Source of the DNA: Coprothermobacter sp.
GTDB lineage: Bacteria > Caldisericota > Caldisericia > Cryosericales > Cryosericaceae
Assembly: GCA_013824685.1 (NCBI GenBank)
Contig: PNOG01000022.1
Coordinates: 1-64,000, forward strand
Direction: 5' to 3'
Length of the DNA: 64,000 nucleotides
Below, in pieces: positions 50,582 through 59,230 of this stretch. Positions within the stretch are counted from its first letter, which is position 1. The number at the start of each line of letters is the position of its first letter. A program made the translations under genes and the position numbers. The notes under the pieces are model-generated. The model was not told the DNA's origin and ran no database searches. It saw only the letters and a program-made list of their open reading frames with translations.

Positions 50582-52624
50582 TCAGGGGGAGAGGTCGCGC
50601 AGGCGGGCCATGGCCTCCACCAGGTTGGGGTTGATGCTGCGGGAGTAGACCAGCTCGGAGCGCTCCATCGCGGTGTCACCCACGGCGCGGTAGCACAGAG
50701 ACAGGCCGTAGTAGGCCCACTTGTTGGTAAAGCCCTGCTTGACCACGGTTGTCAGCAGTTCCTTTGCGAGGGCGGTCTCACCCCGTGCAAGGGCACAGAA
50801 GGCCTGCGCCGTTATGGCATATGGCTCTCCTTGTGCGATGACCAGTGCCTCGGCCGCCTTCGCCTCTGCGCCTGCCACGTCGCCATTGACGTAGACCATG
50901 GCCAGTGCCAGCCAGCCCTTGATGGCGGCCAGCGTCGGATACAGCCGTTCGGCCTGCTTCAGGCAGGTCAGGGCTTCGGGGCTCTTGAGGTTGAGCTCCA
51001 TCATGCCCTGGCTCCACCACGGCCGGTAGTCCTCGGGCACCAGCGTCTGGGCCTGGACGAAGGCGGAGCGGGCCGCATCGGTGACTGGACCTGTCACCCC
51101 ACCTGACAGCATGCTGGCATACGCACCACCCAGGAGACCCCAGTAGGTGTCGTTGCCGGGGTCGAGGACCAGGGCATCCGTCAGGCGCTCGGTCTTGGTG
51201 GTTGTCTCCAGTCCTCCCAGGCGCAGCGCGTACAGCGAGGCGGCCCCGCGCTGGATGGGGACCAGCGCCAGCAGGACGGCGAGCCCGCCCGCGACCAGGC
51301 AGGGGACGCGCCTGCGGTGGACCATCGTGCGGCGGTCGTCGCGGCTGAGCAAGTCATACGTCACGATGCGGGTCGACAGCAGGGCCAGGCAGAAGAAGAG
51401 GATGGAAGGCGCCACGGCATAGACGTAGTCGACGTCCATGCACATGTGGAGGAAGAAGGCCAGGGTGCCCGCCCACAGGCCGGTGACCCCCATGTCCTCG
51501 CGCGAGCCGAACACGCGGTCCAGGCCACGCAGGCCGCGCCGGGCGATCCAGGCAAACAGCGGCACGGTTCCCAGCAGACCGGTCTCGGCCAGGAAACGGA
51601 AGAAGAAGGAGTGCGGGTCGATGCGGCGGGACACGTCCGGCACCCACTCGAACGCAGTCCACGCGTGCGGGAACGTCCCCAGACCCGTGCCTGCCCACAG
51701 GTGTTCGCGGAACAGGCGCAGTGCCAGCACGATCAGGTGGACGCGCGTGTCGTTGGACTGGTCAGCGCCACCCGTGACGAACGCACCCAGTGCTGCCCCC
51801 TTGTCTGCGTTGAGCTCCGCTGTGGCCCAGGTCACGCGGTTGAGTACGGTGAGCCCTGCCGCTGCAGCGCCGACGATGAGCACGCGCAGGAGGACACGCC
51901 CCCTCCAGCCACGAGGTGCAAGCACGACCAGCGCACCCAGGCCGATGACGCCCGTCAGGAATGCCCCGCGCGACGTCGTGAGGTACAGCACCATGAGCAG
52001 GAAGCCCGCGCACGTATCGTACAGGAGGCGCCAGTCACGGCGCTTGTCCCCGGTCGCCATGCCGACGCTCAGCAGGGTGCACAGGACGAGGAACCCGGCA
52101 AAGGAGTTGTGGTATTGCCACAGTCCCCACAGCTGGCCGTTGACGACGAAGTGGTACTGCAGGTTGCCCGCCCACAGCGGCGTGAAGTAGAACAGAGGCG
52201 ACATCGCCGCCATGTAGTACGCGAAGGAGACGGCTGCCATGCCCACGCTAAGGAACAGGATGCCGTTGAGGTAGAACTGCAGGTCTCCGCGTTCCTGAAC
52301 CAGGTTGAGGACCATGACCGCCAACAAGAGGGCCGCACCCAGTTTGGCCGCCTCGACCTGTGCGCCGTACGCGTAGGGGGACAGCAGGGTCAGGGCAACG
52401 ACGGCGACCACCAGCAGCAACGACGACCAGTCGACCGACAATCCCACGAGACGGTGGTCGGGCAGCCACCAGAAGCACCAGGCGGCGAAGACGACCAGCG
52501 TGGCAGCCGCGAATACCCAGTCGGCTGCGTACAGGACGACGTCTCCATAACGGGTTCCCAGGGCGAGGCCGACCAGCAGGAGCAGAGTGAGAAGCATGAA
52601 CAGTCGTTTTCTCATGAACTTCAT
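50582..52624 (-). CDS. O-antigen ligase/polymerase-family membrane protein with TPR tail
   Basis: 680 aa from ATG 52624 (MKFMRKRLFMLL); the frame stays open to 52690, but the earlier start lacks support. About 11-12 transmembrane helices with the WaaL/Wzy_C signatures: LWQYHNSFAGFL, TTSRGAFL and the large periplasmic loop GTGLGTFPHAWTAFEW with IDPHSFFFRFLAETGLLG. The C-terminal 230 residues are TPR-like (ALVLDPGNDTYWGLLGGAYA, ALTCLKQAERLYPTLAAIKG). Likely ligates or polymerises surface glycan at the outer face. Divergent from a second protein of the same design at 52812. Confidence 0.85.
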   Translation of the reverse strand: MKFMRKRLFMLLTLLLLVGLALGTRYGDVVLYAADWVFAAATLVVFAAWCFWWLPDHRLVGLSVDWSSLLLVVAVVALTLLSPYAYGAQVEAAKLGAALLLAVMVLNLVQERGDLQFYLNGILFLSVGMAAVSFAYYMAAMSPLFYFTPLWAGNLQYHFVVNGQLWGLWQYHNSFAGFLVLCTLLSVGMATGDKRRDWRLLYDTCAGFLLMVLYLTTSRGAFLTGVIGLGALVVLAPRGWRGRVLLRVLIVGAAAAGLTVLNRVTWATAELNADKGAALGAFVTGGADQSNDTRVHLIVLALRLFREHLWAGTGLGTFPHAWTAFEWVPDVSRRIDPHSFFFRFLAETGLLGTVPLFAWIARRGLRGLDRVFGSREDMGVTGLWAGTLAFFLHMCMDVDYVYAVAPSILFFCLALLSTRIVTYDLLSRDDRRTMVHRRRVPCLVAGGLAVLLALVPIQRGAASLYALRLGGLETTTKTERLTDALVLDPGNDTYWGLLGGAYASMLSGGVTGPVTDAARSAFVQAQTLVPEDYRPWWSQGMMELNLKSPEALTCLKQAERLYPTLAAIKGWLALAMVYVNGDVAGAEAKAAEALVIAQGEPYAITAQAFCALARGETALAKELLTTVVKQGFTNKWAYYGLSLCYRAVGDTAMERSELVYSRSINPNLVEAMARLRDLSP

Positions 52625-52736
52625 TGTATGCGCCACACCTGTTGCTGCAACGTATGTTGCTCGTCTCCGTGCGATCGACACCCGCGCCACATGGCAAATA
52701 GAGCTAATTCAAGCCTGGTCTTTCACTTCTGTTGCC

Positions 52737-52764
52737 TTGACCAAGGCCACTTTGGTCCTATCCT
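52737..52764 (+). promoter_or_regulatory. Promoter of the ligase–Wzz operon
   Basis: TTGACC (52737-52742), a 16-bp spacer and TATCCT (52759-52764), 47 bp before the GTG at 52812. The remainder of the 187-bp divergent gap shows no good minus-strand promoter. Confidence 0.6.
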
Positions 52765-52811
52765 ATGAACTGTCGTTGGCTGCAAAGCGGCGGCAGAAGG
52801 GGTGAGCACAA

Positions 52812-55304
52812 GTGAAAGAGAATCGTGCGACTGGTGGTGCGACCCCCAGAAAACGCACATGGCATGTGTGGTATCTGTCACTGATCATCGTCGCGTCGAT
52901 CCTGCTGATCGGTGCGTGGACACGCTGGATACGGCTGGAGCAACTGTCCACAGCGTGGCTGGGCCTTGTTGCGCTGTTCATGGTTGGCGTCCCTTGGCTG
53001 CGTCGTCGTTTCAGTGCCGGGTCACCTATCGCGGTGTCTCCTCTTGCCTGGTTGTTCGTTGCCGTTGCCGTGTTCGGTCTGGTGTCATTCGCCGTCTCGG
53101 TACACCGTGGTGCCACACTGCAGGAACTCCTCAAACTGATGGGACTCCTGGGCATGTTCCTGTTTGCCTTGACCTCTGCGGGGTCCGAAGACCGTCTGCA
53201 TACCCTCAGCTGGGTGCTGTTTGGCGCAAGCGTCGTCGCCATGGCAGGATGCATTCTCCTCTATGTGCTATCGCCCCGGGTTGCGACAGGACCCATCGCG
53301 TCACTGGCTCATGCGCTGGTCGTGCGCGACGCTGGCGGACGGCTGTGTGCCTTCTTCAGCTATCCCAACGCACTGGCAGGGTTTCTCATCCTGCCCCTCT
53401 GCATTGGTGTCGGGATGTTCGCGTTCGGCCGTCGTGGCCTGGAGCGCCTGCTGGGACTGGCAGGCACCGTTGTGCTGATGAGTGCCCTTGTGCTGACCGG
53501 GTCGCGTGGGGGCATGATCGTGGCGGCAGGAGTGCTCTTGATGCTCCCCGTTGCGGGCTGGCTGTGCAGATGTGTTTCGAATCGCCAGATGGCGCATGTC
53601 GCCGTCGCGTACGGGGTCGTCGCTGTCATGGTAGCGGTCAGCATAGCCGTTCCCGTTTCCCGCACTCGGGTGTGGAAGCCCCTTGTCCAGCGCTTTGTTG
53701 CTGTTGTCCAGGAGGTTTCACAGGGGCAGGCAACGACGGGTGGCTCACTGGGAGGTCGGCTCCAGATGTTCCGGGACCTTGGCCCCTATCTGCGGGCATA
53801 CCCGGTCCTGGGCAGCGGTCTTGGTACTTACTCCAGTGTCTACATGAAGTTCCGGTCGCAGCTCTTCTTTGCCACCGACCCCCACTCACTGCTGGTCAAG
53901 AGTCTGGCTGAAGGCGGTATCCTTGGTTTTCTCCTCGAGCTGAGCATGATTGCTGTTCTCCTTTGGTTGGGCTTCCGTGCTGCGCGTCTCTCCAGCAACA
54001 AAGCTCTCACAATTGCTGTCGTGGTGGGTATTGCCGGTACGCTGATTCATTCCTGTTTTGACATCGACTCCATGTTCTACGTCTTCGGCGTGGTGCCCGC
54101 AATCCTGCTGGGCTCGTGCGCCGGGCTGACCATGCAGGCTGGGGCCTCGTTCTGGGTCCTGGGCCGGCCGGTGCGCAGGGCAGCAAGTCCTGTGCCGGGC
54201 GCGAAGCACGTGAAGATCTCTCGTCCACGTTCTCGTAAGGGGGTGCCGACGACGGGACTCGTGGTACTTGGTCTGGCGGCAGTCGTGTTCGCTCTGGCCA
54301 CGTCGGCCGAGGCGTGCTTCGTCGCGGGGCTGCGACGGGCGCCTGCGAGCATGAGCGCATGGAGTCTGCCGCGTGAGTTCACGGTGGCGCAAGGGCTGAA
54401 TCCGCTCGACGCCCGATATCCGTTGCAGGCTGCAGCGTCTGCTCGTAGTATTGCCAGGGTTGTACCGGCCACGTTGGCGGTGACATATCGTGATCAGGCC
54501 AAGGAATCCTACCAGCGTGCCATTTCTCTGGATCCACTCAACCCAGCAGTCCAGATCCAGTATGCGCAGTTTCTGTACGAAGTCGGGGACAGAGGTGCTG
54601 TTGAGGTGTTCCGGCAGCTTACGACACTGGACCCCATCGACCCTGGTACTTGGACGTCACTGGCTCATGCGCACATCGTGTTCAATCACAATCCAGCGTT
54701 GGCTGAGCAGGCCATCGACCAGGCACGGCGTCTGGATCCCACGTACTATGACATTGCCAACGTGACCGGCCAGATAGCCCTGGACAAGGGAGATGTTGGT
54801 GCTGCCGAGGCAGCCTTCCGGCAGTCTGTCAAGAGCAACCCGTCACAGCAGATAGGTTGGTCTGGACTGGTGGAAGTTCAGCGTGAAACCGGCGTGCAGG
54901 GCAAGCTCGTCGCTGCGTTGTTTGATGCCTCGGTGAATGCGCAGGATGGGTCTGCGTTTGCTGCCGAGTTGCGGCGTCTTGCACCAGTGGCACAGTGGAC
55001 GTCGCCGGCAGCTGGCACGTCTGTTGTTCCAGGTGGCACTGTTGCTTTGGCGTGGAATGTGACCGGCATAGCGAGCTCGCTGGAGTATCAGACGATCTAT
55101 GCTGCCCCCGCCAAGGGCGACTGGATCCTAGTAGCGGATGGTCTAAAGCCTTCGGCTCGTAGCCTGACGTGGCAGGTTCCTGCAGCCATACCCTCGGGTC
55201 CTTGCCGTTTGTTGGTGTATCTCCGTGCACCCAAGCTCATGGCAGGATCGGACAGAGGATGGGCGTCGACTGCCTTCAGTTCTCCAGTCCAAGTGGAGCA
55301 ATGA
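52812..55304 (+). CDS. O-antigen ligase/polymerase-family membrane protein with TPR and Ig-like tail
   Basis: 830 aa, GTG start. About 11 transmembrane helices with Wzy_C motifs: FFSYPNALAGFL, LTGSRGGMIVAAG and GSGLGTYSSVYMKF with DPHSLLVKSLAEGGILGF. The C-terminal extracytoplasmic half contains TPR repeats (AISLDPLNPAVQIQYAQFLY, QLTTLDPIDPGTWTSLAHAH, ALDKGDVGAAEAAFRQ) and ends in an Ig-like domain (WTSPAAGTSVVPGGTVALAW). Same architecture as the divergent neighbour but weak residue identity by eye, so not a recent duplicate. Followed by the Wzz-like gene. Confidence 0.85.
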   Translation: MKENRATGGATPRKRTWHVWYLSLIIVASILLIGAWTRWIRLEQLSTAWLGLVALFMVGVPWLRRRFSAGSPIAVSPLAWLFVAVAVFGLVSFAVSVHRGATLQELLKLMGLLGMFLFALTSAGSEDRLHTLSWVLFGASVVAMAGCILLYVLSPRVATGPIASLAHALVVRDAGGRLCAFFSYPNALAGFLILPLCIGVGMFAFGRRGLERLLGLAGTVVLMSALVLTGSRGGMIVAAGVLLMLPVAGWLCRCVSNRQMAHVAVAYGVVAVMVAVSIAVPVSRTRVWKPLVQRFVAVVQEVSQGQATTGGSLGGRLQMFRDLGPYLRAYPVLGSGLGTYSSVYMKFRSQLFFATDPHSLLVKSLAEGGILGFLLELSMIAVLLWLGFRAARLSSNKALTIAVVVGIAGTLIHSCFDIDSMFYVFGVVPAILLGSCAGLTMQAGASFWVLGRPVRRAASPVPGAKHVKISRPRSRKGVPTTGLVVLGLAAVVFALATSAEACFVAGLRRAPASMSAWSLPREFTVAQGLNPLDARYPLQAAASARSIARVVPATLAVTYRDQAKESYQRAISLDPLNPAVQIQYAQFLYEVGDRGAVEVFRQLTTLDPIDPGTWTSLAHAHIVFNHNPALAEQAIDQARRLDPTYYDIANVTGQIALDKGDVGAAEAAFRQSVKSNPSQQIGWSGLVEVQRETGVQGKLVAALFDASVNAQDGSAFAAELRRLAPVAQWTSPAAGTSVVPGGTVALAWNVTGIASSLEYQTIYAAPAKGDWILVADGLKPSARSLTWQVPAAIPSGPCRLLVYLRAPKLMAGSDRGWASTAFSSPVQVEQ

Positions 55305-55400
55305 ATCATTCTCGGTTTCAGTCGTTCCGATTGCAGAAACCGACATATGCTAGCGAAGGGACCGGGACAGGTTCAGGAGGGTTTGTGAAGGAGGACAATC

Positions 55401-56693
55401 ATGGAAGATGAACTCACGTTGATGGATGTGTTCAAGGTCCTGGCACGCCGGTGGAAGCTGATTGCGGCTGTCACCCTGGTACCTACGATTGTGGTAGCTG
55501 GCGTGCTGCTGTTTGCTGTCAAGCCTACATACACCTCGACAGCAGTCGTGATGGTGTCGGAAACGAAGGCCACCGTCACGGTGGCGAACCCGGACCAGCT
55601 GGCTGACCCACTGGTCAACATGCCGTCTGCTTCCGTTGTGGCTTACCAGAGCCTGGCCAAGGACCCATCGCTGAGTAAGGACGTCATCGACAAGGCAGAC
55701 TTGGCAGGCGAGCCTTGGAACATGACAGTCCGCAAGTTGGCAAGCGCAGTCAAGATCAGTTCCGTCAAGGACTCCAGCCTTATCCAGATCGATGTCAAGC
55801 TGAGTGATCGCGACAAGGCTGCAATCGCCGCAAATGCGCTGGCTGATGGGTTGGTCGCCCGTGGCGAGTCTATCAGCAGGACATCCATGCCTGCAGCACA
55901 GCAGGGGCTCAAGGATACGTATGACACGGCGAAGACTGCTGTAGAGAACATCGAGCAGGAGCTGGCTGCCCTGTACAGCAAGCGCGACAACGTCAATGAC
56001 TTGAAAAACGTCCGTGAGACCATCGCCGGACAGTTCAACAGCTACCGTGCACAGGTGCAGACCCTGGCGACGGAGATCCGCGCCCTTCAGCTCAATCTGG
56101 CGACAAGGCAGTCAGCATTGGCGAGTACACACCAGTACCTGACCACGACCAAGTCCATCACGGACGACCAGACGCTGCTGGACGTCGCGAAGGCGACGAG
56201 CGGGCAGAGTGTGTTGGACCTGGCGAGACTCAACATGACGTCACAGCAAATCAACCCGGTATGGCAGTCCCTGACCAGTGACGTGACCAGCCTCAAGACC
56301 GACATTGCGTACAAGACCAGCGTGAAGGCCCTGTATGAGAAGACGATGCCAGGACTGGAGTCCCGCGTCCTCAATCTCGACAAGCAGGTCGACATGGAGA
56401 ACCAGACCATTACCAAGGCGGAACGCAAGAAGGACCTGCTGGCAGCGGAGTTTAGTCTGGCTACCACCAACTATGTCTCGTCTCTCAAGCTCGAGGGCAA
56501 TCCCTTGCCGCCCGTGCGTCTGGTCCAGCGTGCCATACCTGCCGATGAGAAGGACGCCGGAGGACGAGCAGTCAAGCTGGCTGTCACCATGGTGGCGGCG
56601 CTGTTGCTTGGTATCCTGTTGGCCTTCCTCATTGACTACATTCAGACCGCGCGTGCAGCGGAAGCTGCGGGTCGCCGGGGGGAGGAGTCGTGA
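55401..56693 (+). CDS. Wzz-type chain-length determinant / polysaccharide co-polymerase
   Basis: 430 aa; GGAGG 6 nt before ATG. N-terminal cytoplasmic LTLMDVFKVLARRWK then a transmembrane helix (about 20-40), a long coiled-coil-rich outer domain (about 150-360), and a second transmembrane helix (TMVAALLLGILLAFLIDYI). No kinase domain or tyrosine-rich tail, so it is the Wzz-only class. Wzz proteins control glycan length in Wzy-dependent systems, which fits the ligase/polymerase gene just upstream. Confidence 0.88.
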   Translation: MEDELTLMDVFKVLARRWKLIAAVTLVPTIVVAGVLLFAVKPTYTSTAVVMVSETKATVTVANPDQLADPLVNMPSASVVAYQSLAKDPSLSKDVIDKADLAGEPWNMTVRKLASAVKISSVKDSSLIQIDVKLSDRDKAAIAANALADGLVARGESISRTSMPAAQQGLKDTYDTAKTAVENIEQELAALYSKRDNVNDLKNVRETIAGQFNSYRAQVQTLATEIRALQLNLATRQSALASTHQYLTTTKSITDDQTLLDVAKATSGQSVLDLARLNMTSQQINPVWQSLTSDVTSLKTDIAYKTSVKALYEKTMPGLESRVLNLDKQVDMENQTITKAERKKDLLAAEFSLATTNYVSSLKLEGNPLPPVRLVQRAIPADEKDAGGRAVKLAVTMVAALLLGILLAFLIDYIQTARAAEAAGRRGEES

Positions 56694-57688
56694 ACATGTC
56701 CAAGATGAACAGGGGAACCTCAACTCTCCTGGTGTCAGTTCTCTTGATGTACCTGACACTAGCAACCCCCGGACACGTGTGTGCCGCATTGTCCTCGTCC
56801 TTGACAGGGACCATCAACGTTGCGTCAGGCAGCGTCACTATTCAGGGGAAGACAGATGCAGGGGCCCTGGTCGTGGTCAACGGGCGTCAGTCCAGAGCGA
56901 GTGCGACAGGGGCCTTCTCTGCGTCGTTTCCCCTTGCCGGAACCGCGACTATCGCGGTGCTGGGCAAGAGTGGGCCCGGGTTTTCGATGCTGTTGAACCT
57001 CCCAGTTATCCCCACGGTTGCCAGGTATGTGCTCCCTGTCATGACCTTTAGCTATGACGGGACCAGCAGGACACTTGGTCTGGCTGGCAAGCTGATACAC
57101 AAGCCTATAGGCGCTGTGAAAGGATATGTGACGGACACAGAGACGCGCGCGTCGATCTCTTTTGCAGTGGGCAAAGACTATCGGTTCAGCACGACGCTCC
57201 GTCTGGGCACCGGGCTCAACACCCTGCACTCGTATGTTCGGTACCTGTTGCTCATGCGCTACACGCTGCCCGACTTCACGATCACGGTCGGTCCTGTGCC
57301 ACGTACCATCATCAGTCTCCAGATCGGCATTCCGCGCATGACCGTCAGCGGTACGGTCAAGGCTATCGATGCACAGGGGACCAAGCCCCTCATCACCAAT
57401 AGTACGACCATGGTCCCCATCCGTGCCATTGTGGAGTCGCTCGGTGGGAGCGTCAGCTGGAACGCAGCCGCTCGTCGTGTCGACATCCGGCTGGGTTCGC
57501 GCTCAGTCATTATGTGGGTGGGCAAGACGACAGCAACGGTCAATGGCAGCAGCAAGACGATGAGCATCGCCCCCGTCATCATTGGTGGTCGTACGATGAT
57601 TCCCCTGCGTTTCGTGGCCGAGAACTTGGGCTGCCTCGTCGGTTGGGACCAGCCCACGAAGAGCGTCACGGTGGTGTATGGTGGATAG
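56690..57688 (+). CDS. Secreted protein with Ig-like and stalk domains
   Basis: 332 aa, GTG start overlapping the Wzz stop (GTGA). Signal peptide (STLLVSVLLMYLTLATPG). An N-terminal beta-rich domain (INVASGSVTIQGKTDAGALV), a middle domain, and two copper-amine-oxidase-N-like domains (NSTTMVPIRAIVE and GGRTMIPLRFVAEN). Cotranscribed with ligase and Wzz genes, so it likely acts at the site of glycan attachment; it has no catalytic motif I can recognise. Confidence 0.8.
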   Translation: MNMSKMNRGTSTLLVSVLLMYLTLATPGHVCAALSSSLTGTINVASGSVTIQGKTDAGALVVVNGRQSRASATGAFSASFPLAGTATIAVLGKSGPGFSMLLNLPVIPTVARYVLPVMTFSYDGTSRTLGLAGKLIHKPIGAVKGYVTDTETRASISFAVGKDYRFSTTLRLGTGLNTLHSYVRYLLLMRYTLPDFTITVGPVPRTIISLQIGIPRMTVSGTVKAIDAQGTKPLITNSTTMVPIRAIVESLGGSVSWNAAARRVDIRLGSRSVIMWVGKTTATVNGSSKTMSIAPVIIGGRTMIPLRFVAENLGCLVGWDQPTKSVTVVYGG

Positions 57689-57742
57689 AGCTAGTCACGC
57701 ATGAGCGGAGGAGTGCCTTACGGCCAGCCAGAGAGGGTAGAC

Positions 57743-59032
57743 ATGACCACTGAAACCGCAGCGCGACCCCCCAAGGTGTTGATCATAAGCCAGGGAGCGC
57801 CCGGTGTCGGCAAGGACGCCAATTCCATCATGTTGTGGCGACTGCTCAAGTACTTTCCAGCGAATTCGTACATGGTGTTGTCATCAAACAAGAACTGGCC
57901 AGACGGACGGGTGCCCCAGGCACAACGGGAAGATGGCCACCGGTGCTTTGTAGGATCCGTTGTGCGCTCTGGAATCGGCGGGTCAGGTGGGGAAACTTTC
58001 AGTGTGGTCCATTCAACGCATTCTACCCTGCGAATTCTCAAGGACTGGCTTTGGAGGCCTGTGAAGTCTGTACTGCACCGAATTGTGGATCCCGTATCCG
58101 CTGTTGTGCAGACTTGGTCAGCTGCCGGGACAGCAACTGCTATTGTCGAGAACGAAGAGATTACGTCTATCCTTGCTATCTCAGACGTCGGTCCGTGCTT
58201 GATGGCGGGGTGGATAGCGCATGGGCGCACTGGTATTCCCCTTGACCTGTTCATCTATGACCTGTGGAGGGGGAATGTATTGTCTTGGTTCCAGCAACTC
58301 ATGGCGTCACTGTTCCAGCGCCGCGTTCTTGCGGCTTCAAGGAGGGTCTTCTCCGGAAGTGAGGGAGTCTGCGAGTACCTGGACGCCGAATTGGGCATAG
58401 AGTCGGTCGTCGTTCGCAACTCCGTCATCGCTCGTGGCGTGACGTCGGTGGGCTCTCGGTCTGTATCTGGATCGCCGATGGTCGTATTGTATACCGGAGG
58501 CGTCTACTGGGCACAGCTTGATGCAATCTTGGACTTGATTGCAGCTGTTCGTGACATGGTCGATATCGAGTTCCACATCTACTCGCGTCAGTCGCAGGGA
58601 CAGCTTGCCGTCATGGGAGTGACAGGGAACAACGTCGTGGTGCACCAGGGACTGCCAGAAGATGAAGTCAGAGACCGCCAGGCCACTGCAGATGTGCTGT
58701 ATTTGCCGATGTCGTTTGGCAAGAAGGGAAGGCTCATCATCGCAACGGCTCAGCCAGCCAAGTCCGTTGAATACATGGCATCGGGGGTGCCGGTCCTTGT
58801 TCACGCTCCTGCTTATGCATTCGCAACTCGATACGCACGTGAACACGACATTGCCATTGTCGTAGACCAACCAGGGCCGGACGAGCTGACGCGAGTGCTG
58901 ATGGCATTGATTTCGGACAGAACCGACGCTCAGAGAAAAGCAGCAAGGGCGGCGGAATTGGCAAGCAAGAGCCATGACTCCCTCGAGGTTTCTCATCTGC
59001 TGCAATCGTACTTGTTGTATGAACGAGCATAA
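57743..59032 (+). CDS. GT-B glycosyltransferase (GT4-like)
   Basis: 429 aa from ATG 57743, chosen over ATG 57701 because AGAGGG lies 5 nt upstream. The N-terminal PPKVLIISQGAPGVGKDAN and the C-terminal donor-binding region (VVHQGLPEDEVRDRQATADV, then KSVEYMASGVPVLVHAP) are typical of GT4-like enzymes, although the E-x7-E motif is imperfect. Less GC-rich by eye than its neighbours and richer in rare-looking codons, which suggests acquisition from elsewhere. Confidence 0.8.
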   Translation: MTTETAARPPKVLIISQGAPGVGKDANSIMLWRLLKYFPANSYMVLSSNKNWPDGRVPQAQREDGHRCFVGSVVRSGIGGSGGETFSVVHSTHSTLRILKDWLWRPVKSVLHRIVDPVSAVVQTWSAAGTATAIVENEEITSILAISDVGPCLMAGWIAHGRTGIPLDLFIYDLWRGNVLSWFQQLMASLFQRRVLAASRRVFSGSEGVCEYLDAELGIESVVVRNSVIARGVTSVGSRSVSGSPMVVLYTGGVYWAQLDAILDLIAAVRDMVDIEFHIYSRQSQGQLAVMGVTGNNVVVHQGLPEDEVRDRQATADVLYLPMSFGKKGRLIIATAQPAKSVEYMASGVPVLVHAPAYAFATRYAREHDIAIVVDQPGPDELTRVLMALISDRTDAQRKAARAAELASKSHDSLEVSHLLQSYLLYERA

Positions 59033-59044
59033 GGGGAGCATTGC

Positions 59045-59218
59045 GTGAGGATTCTGCGTTTCGGGAGCGGAAACTGGACCTCAACAGGATCCGGTCGGGA
59101 CCACGGGGAAGATGGCTTATGCTGCCTCGTCGCTTGCTCAGCGACAGATGCGCATGATGCTGTCAGCCGGCCGCCAGTGGTCATGCATCATCCGTTCCCT
59201 GATCTGGAACTGCCATAA
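59045..59218 (+). CDS. Short ORF, possible glycosyltransferase remnant
   Basis: 57-codon frame from GTG 59045 (AAGGGGAG upstream) to TAA 59216. It opens MRILRFGSGNWTSTGSG, reminiscent of the N-terminal strand and glycine loop of GT-B enzymes, but then becomes Cys/His-rich without family similarity. Either a small gene or the leftover of a deleted glycosyltransferase between two intact genes. Confidence 0.3.
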   Translation: MRILRFGSGNWTSTGSGRDHGEDGLCCLVACSATDAHDAVSRPPVVMHHPFPDLELP

Positions 59219-59230
59219 GGAGTGCATCGC

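Noticed and set aside
51317-52768. 483-codon plus-strand frame
   Set aside because: Shadow of the minus-strand ligase gene; composition of Gln, Arg, His and Asp without any motif.
55313-55341. GGTTTC...GAAACC inverted repeat before the Wzz gene
   Set aside because: Only 6 bp stem with a 17-nt loop; not convincing as terminator or operator.
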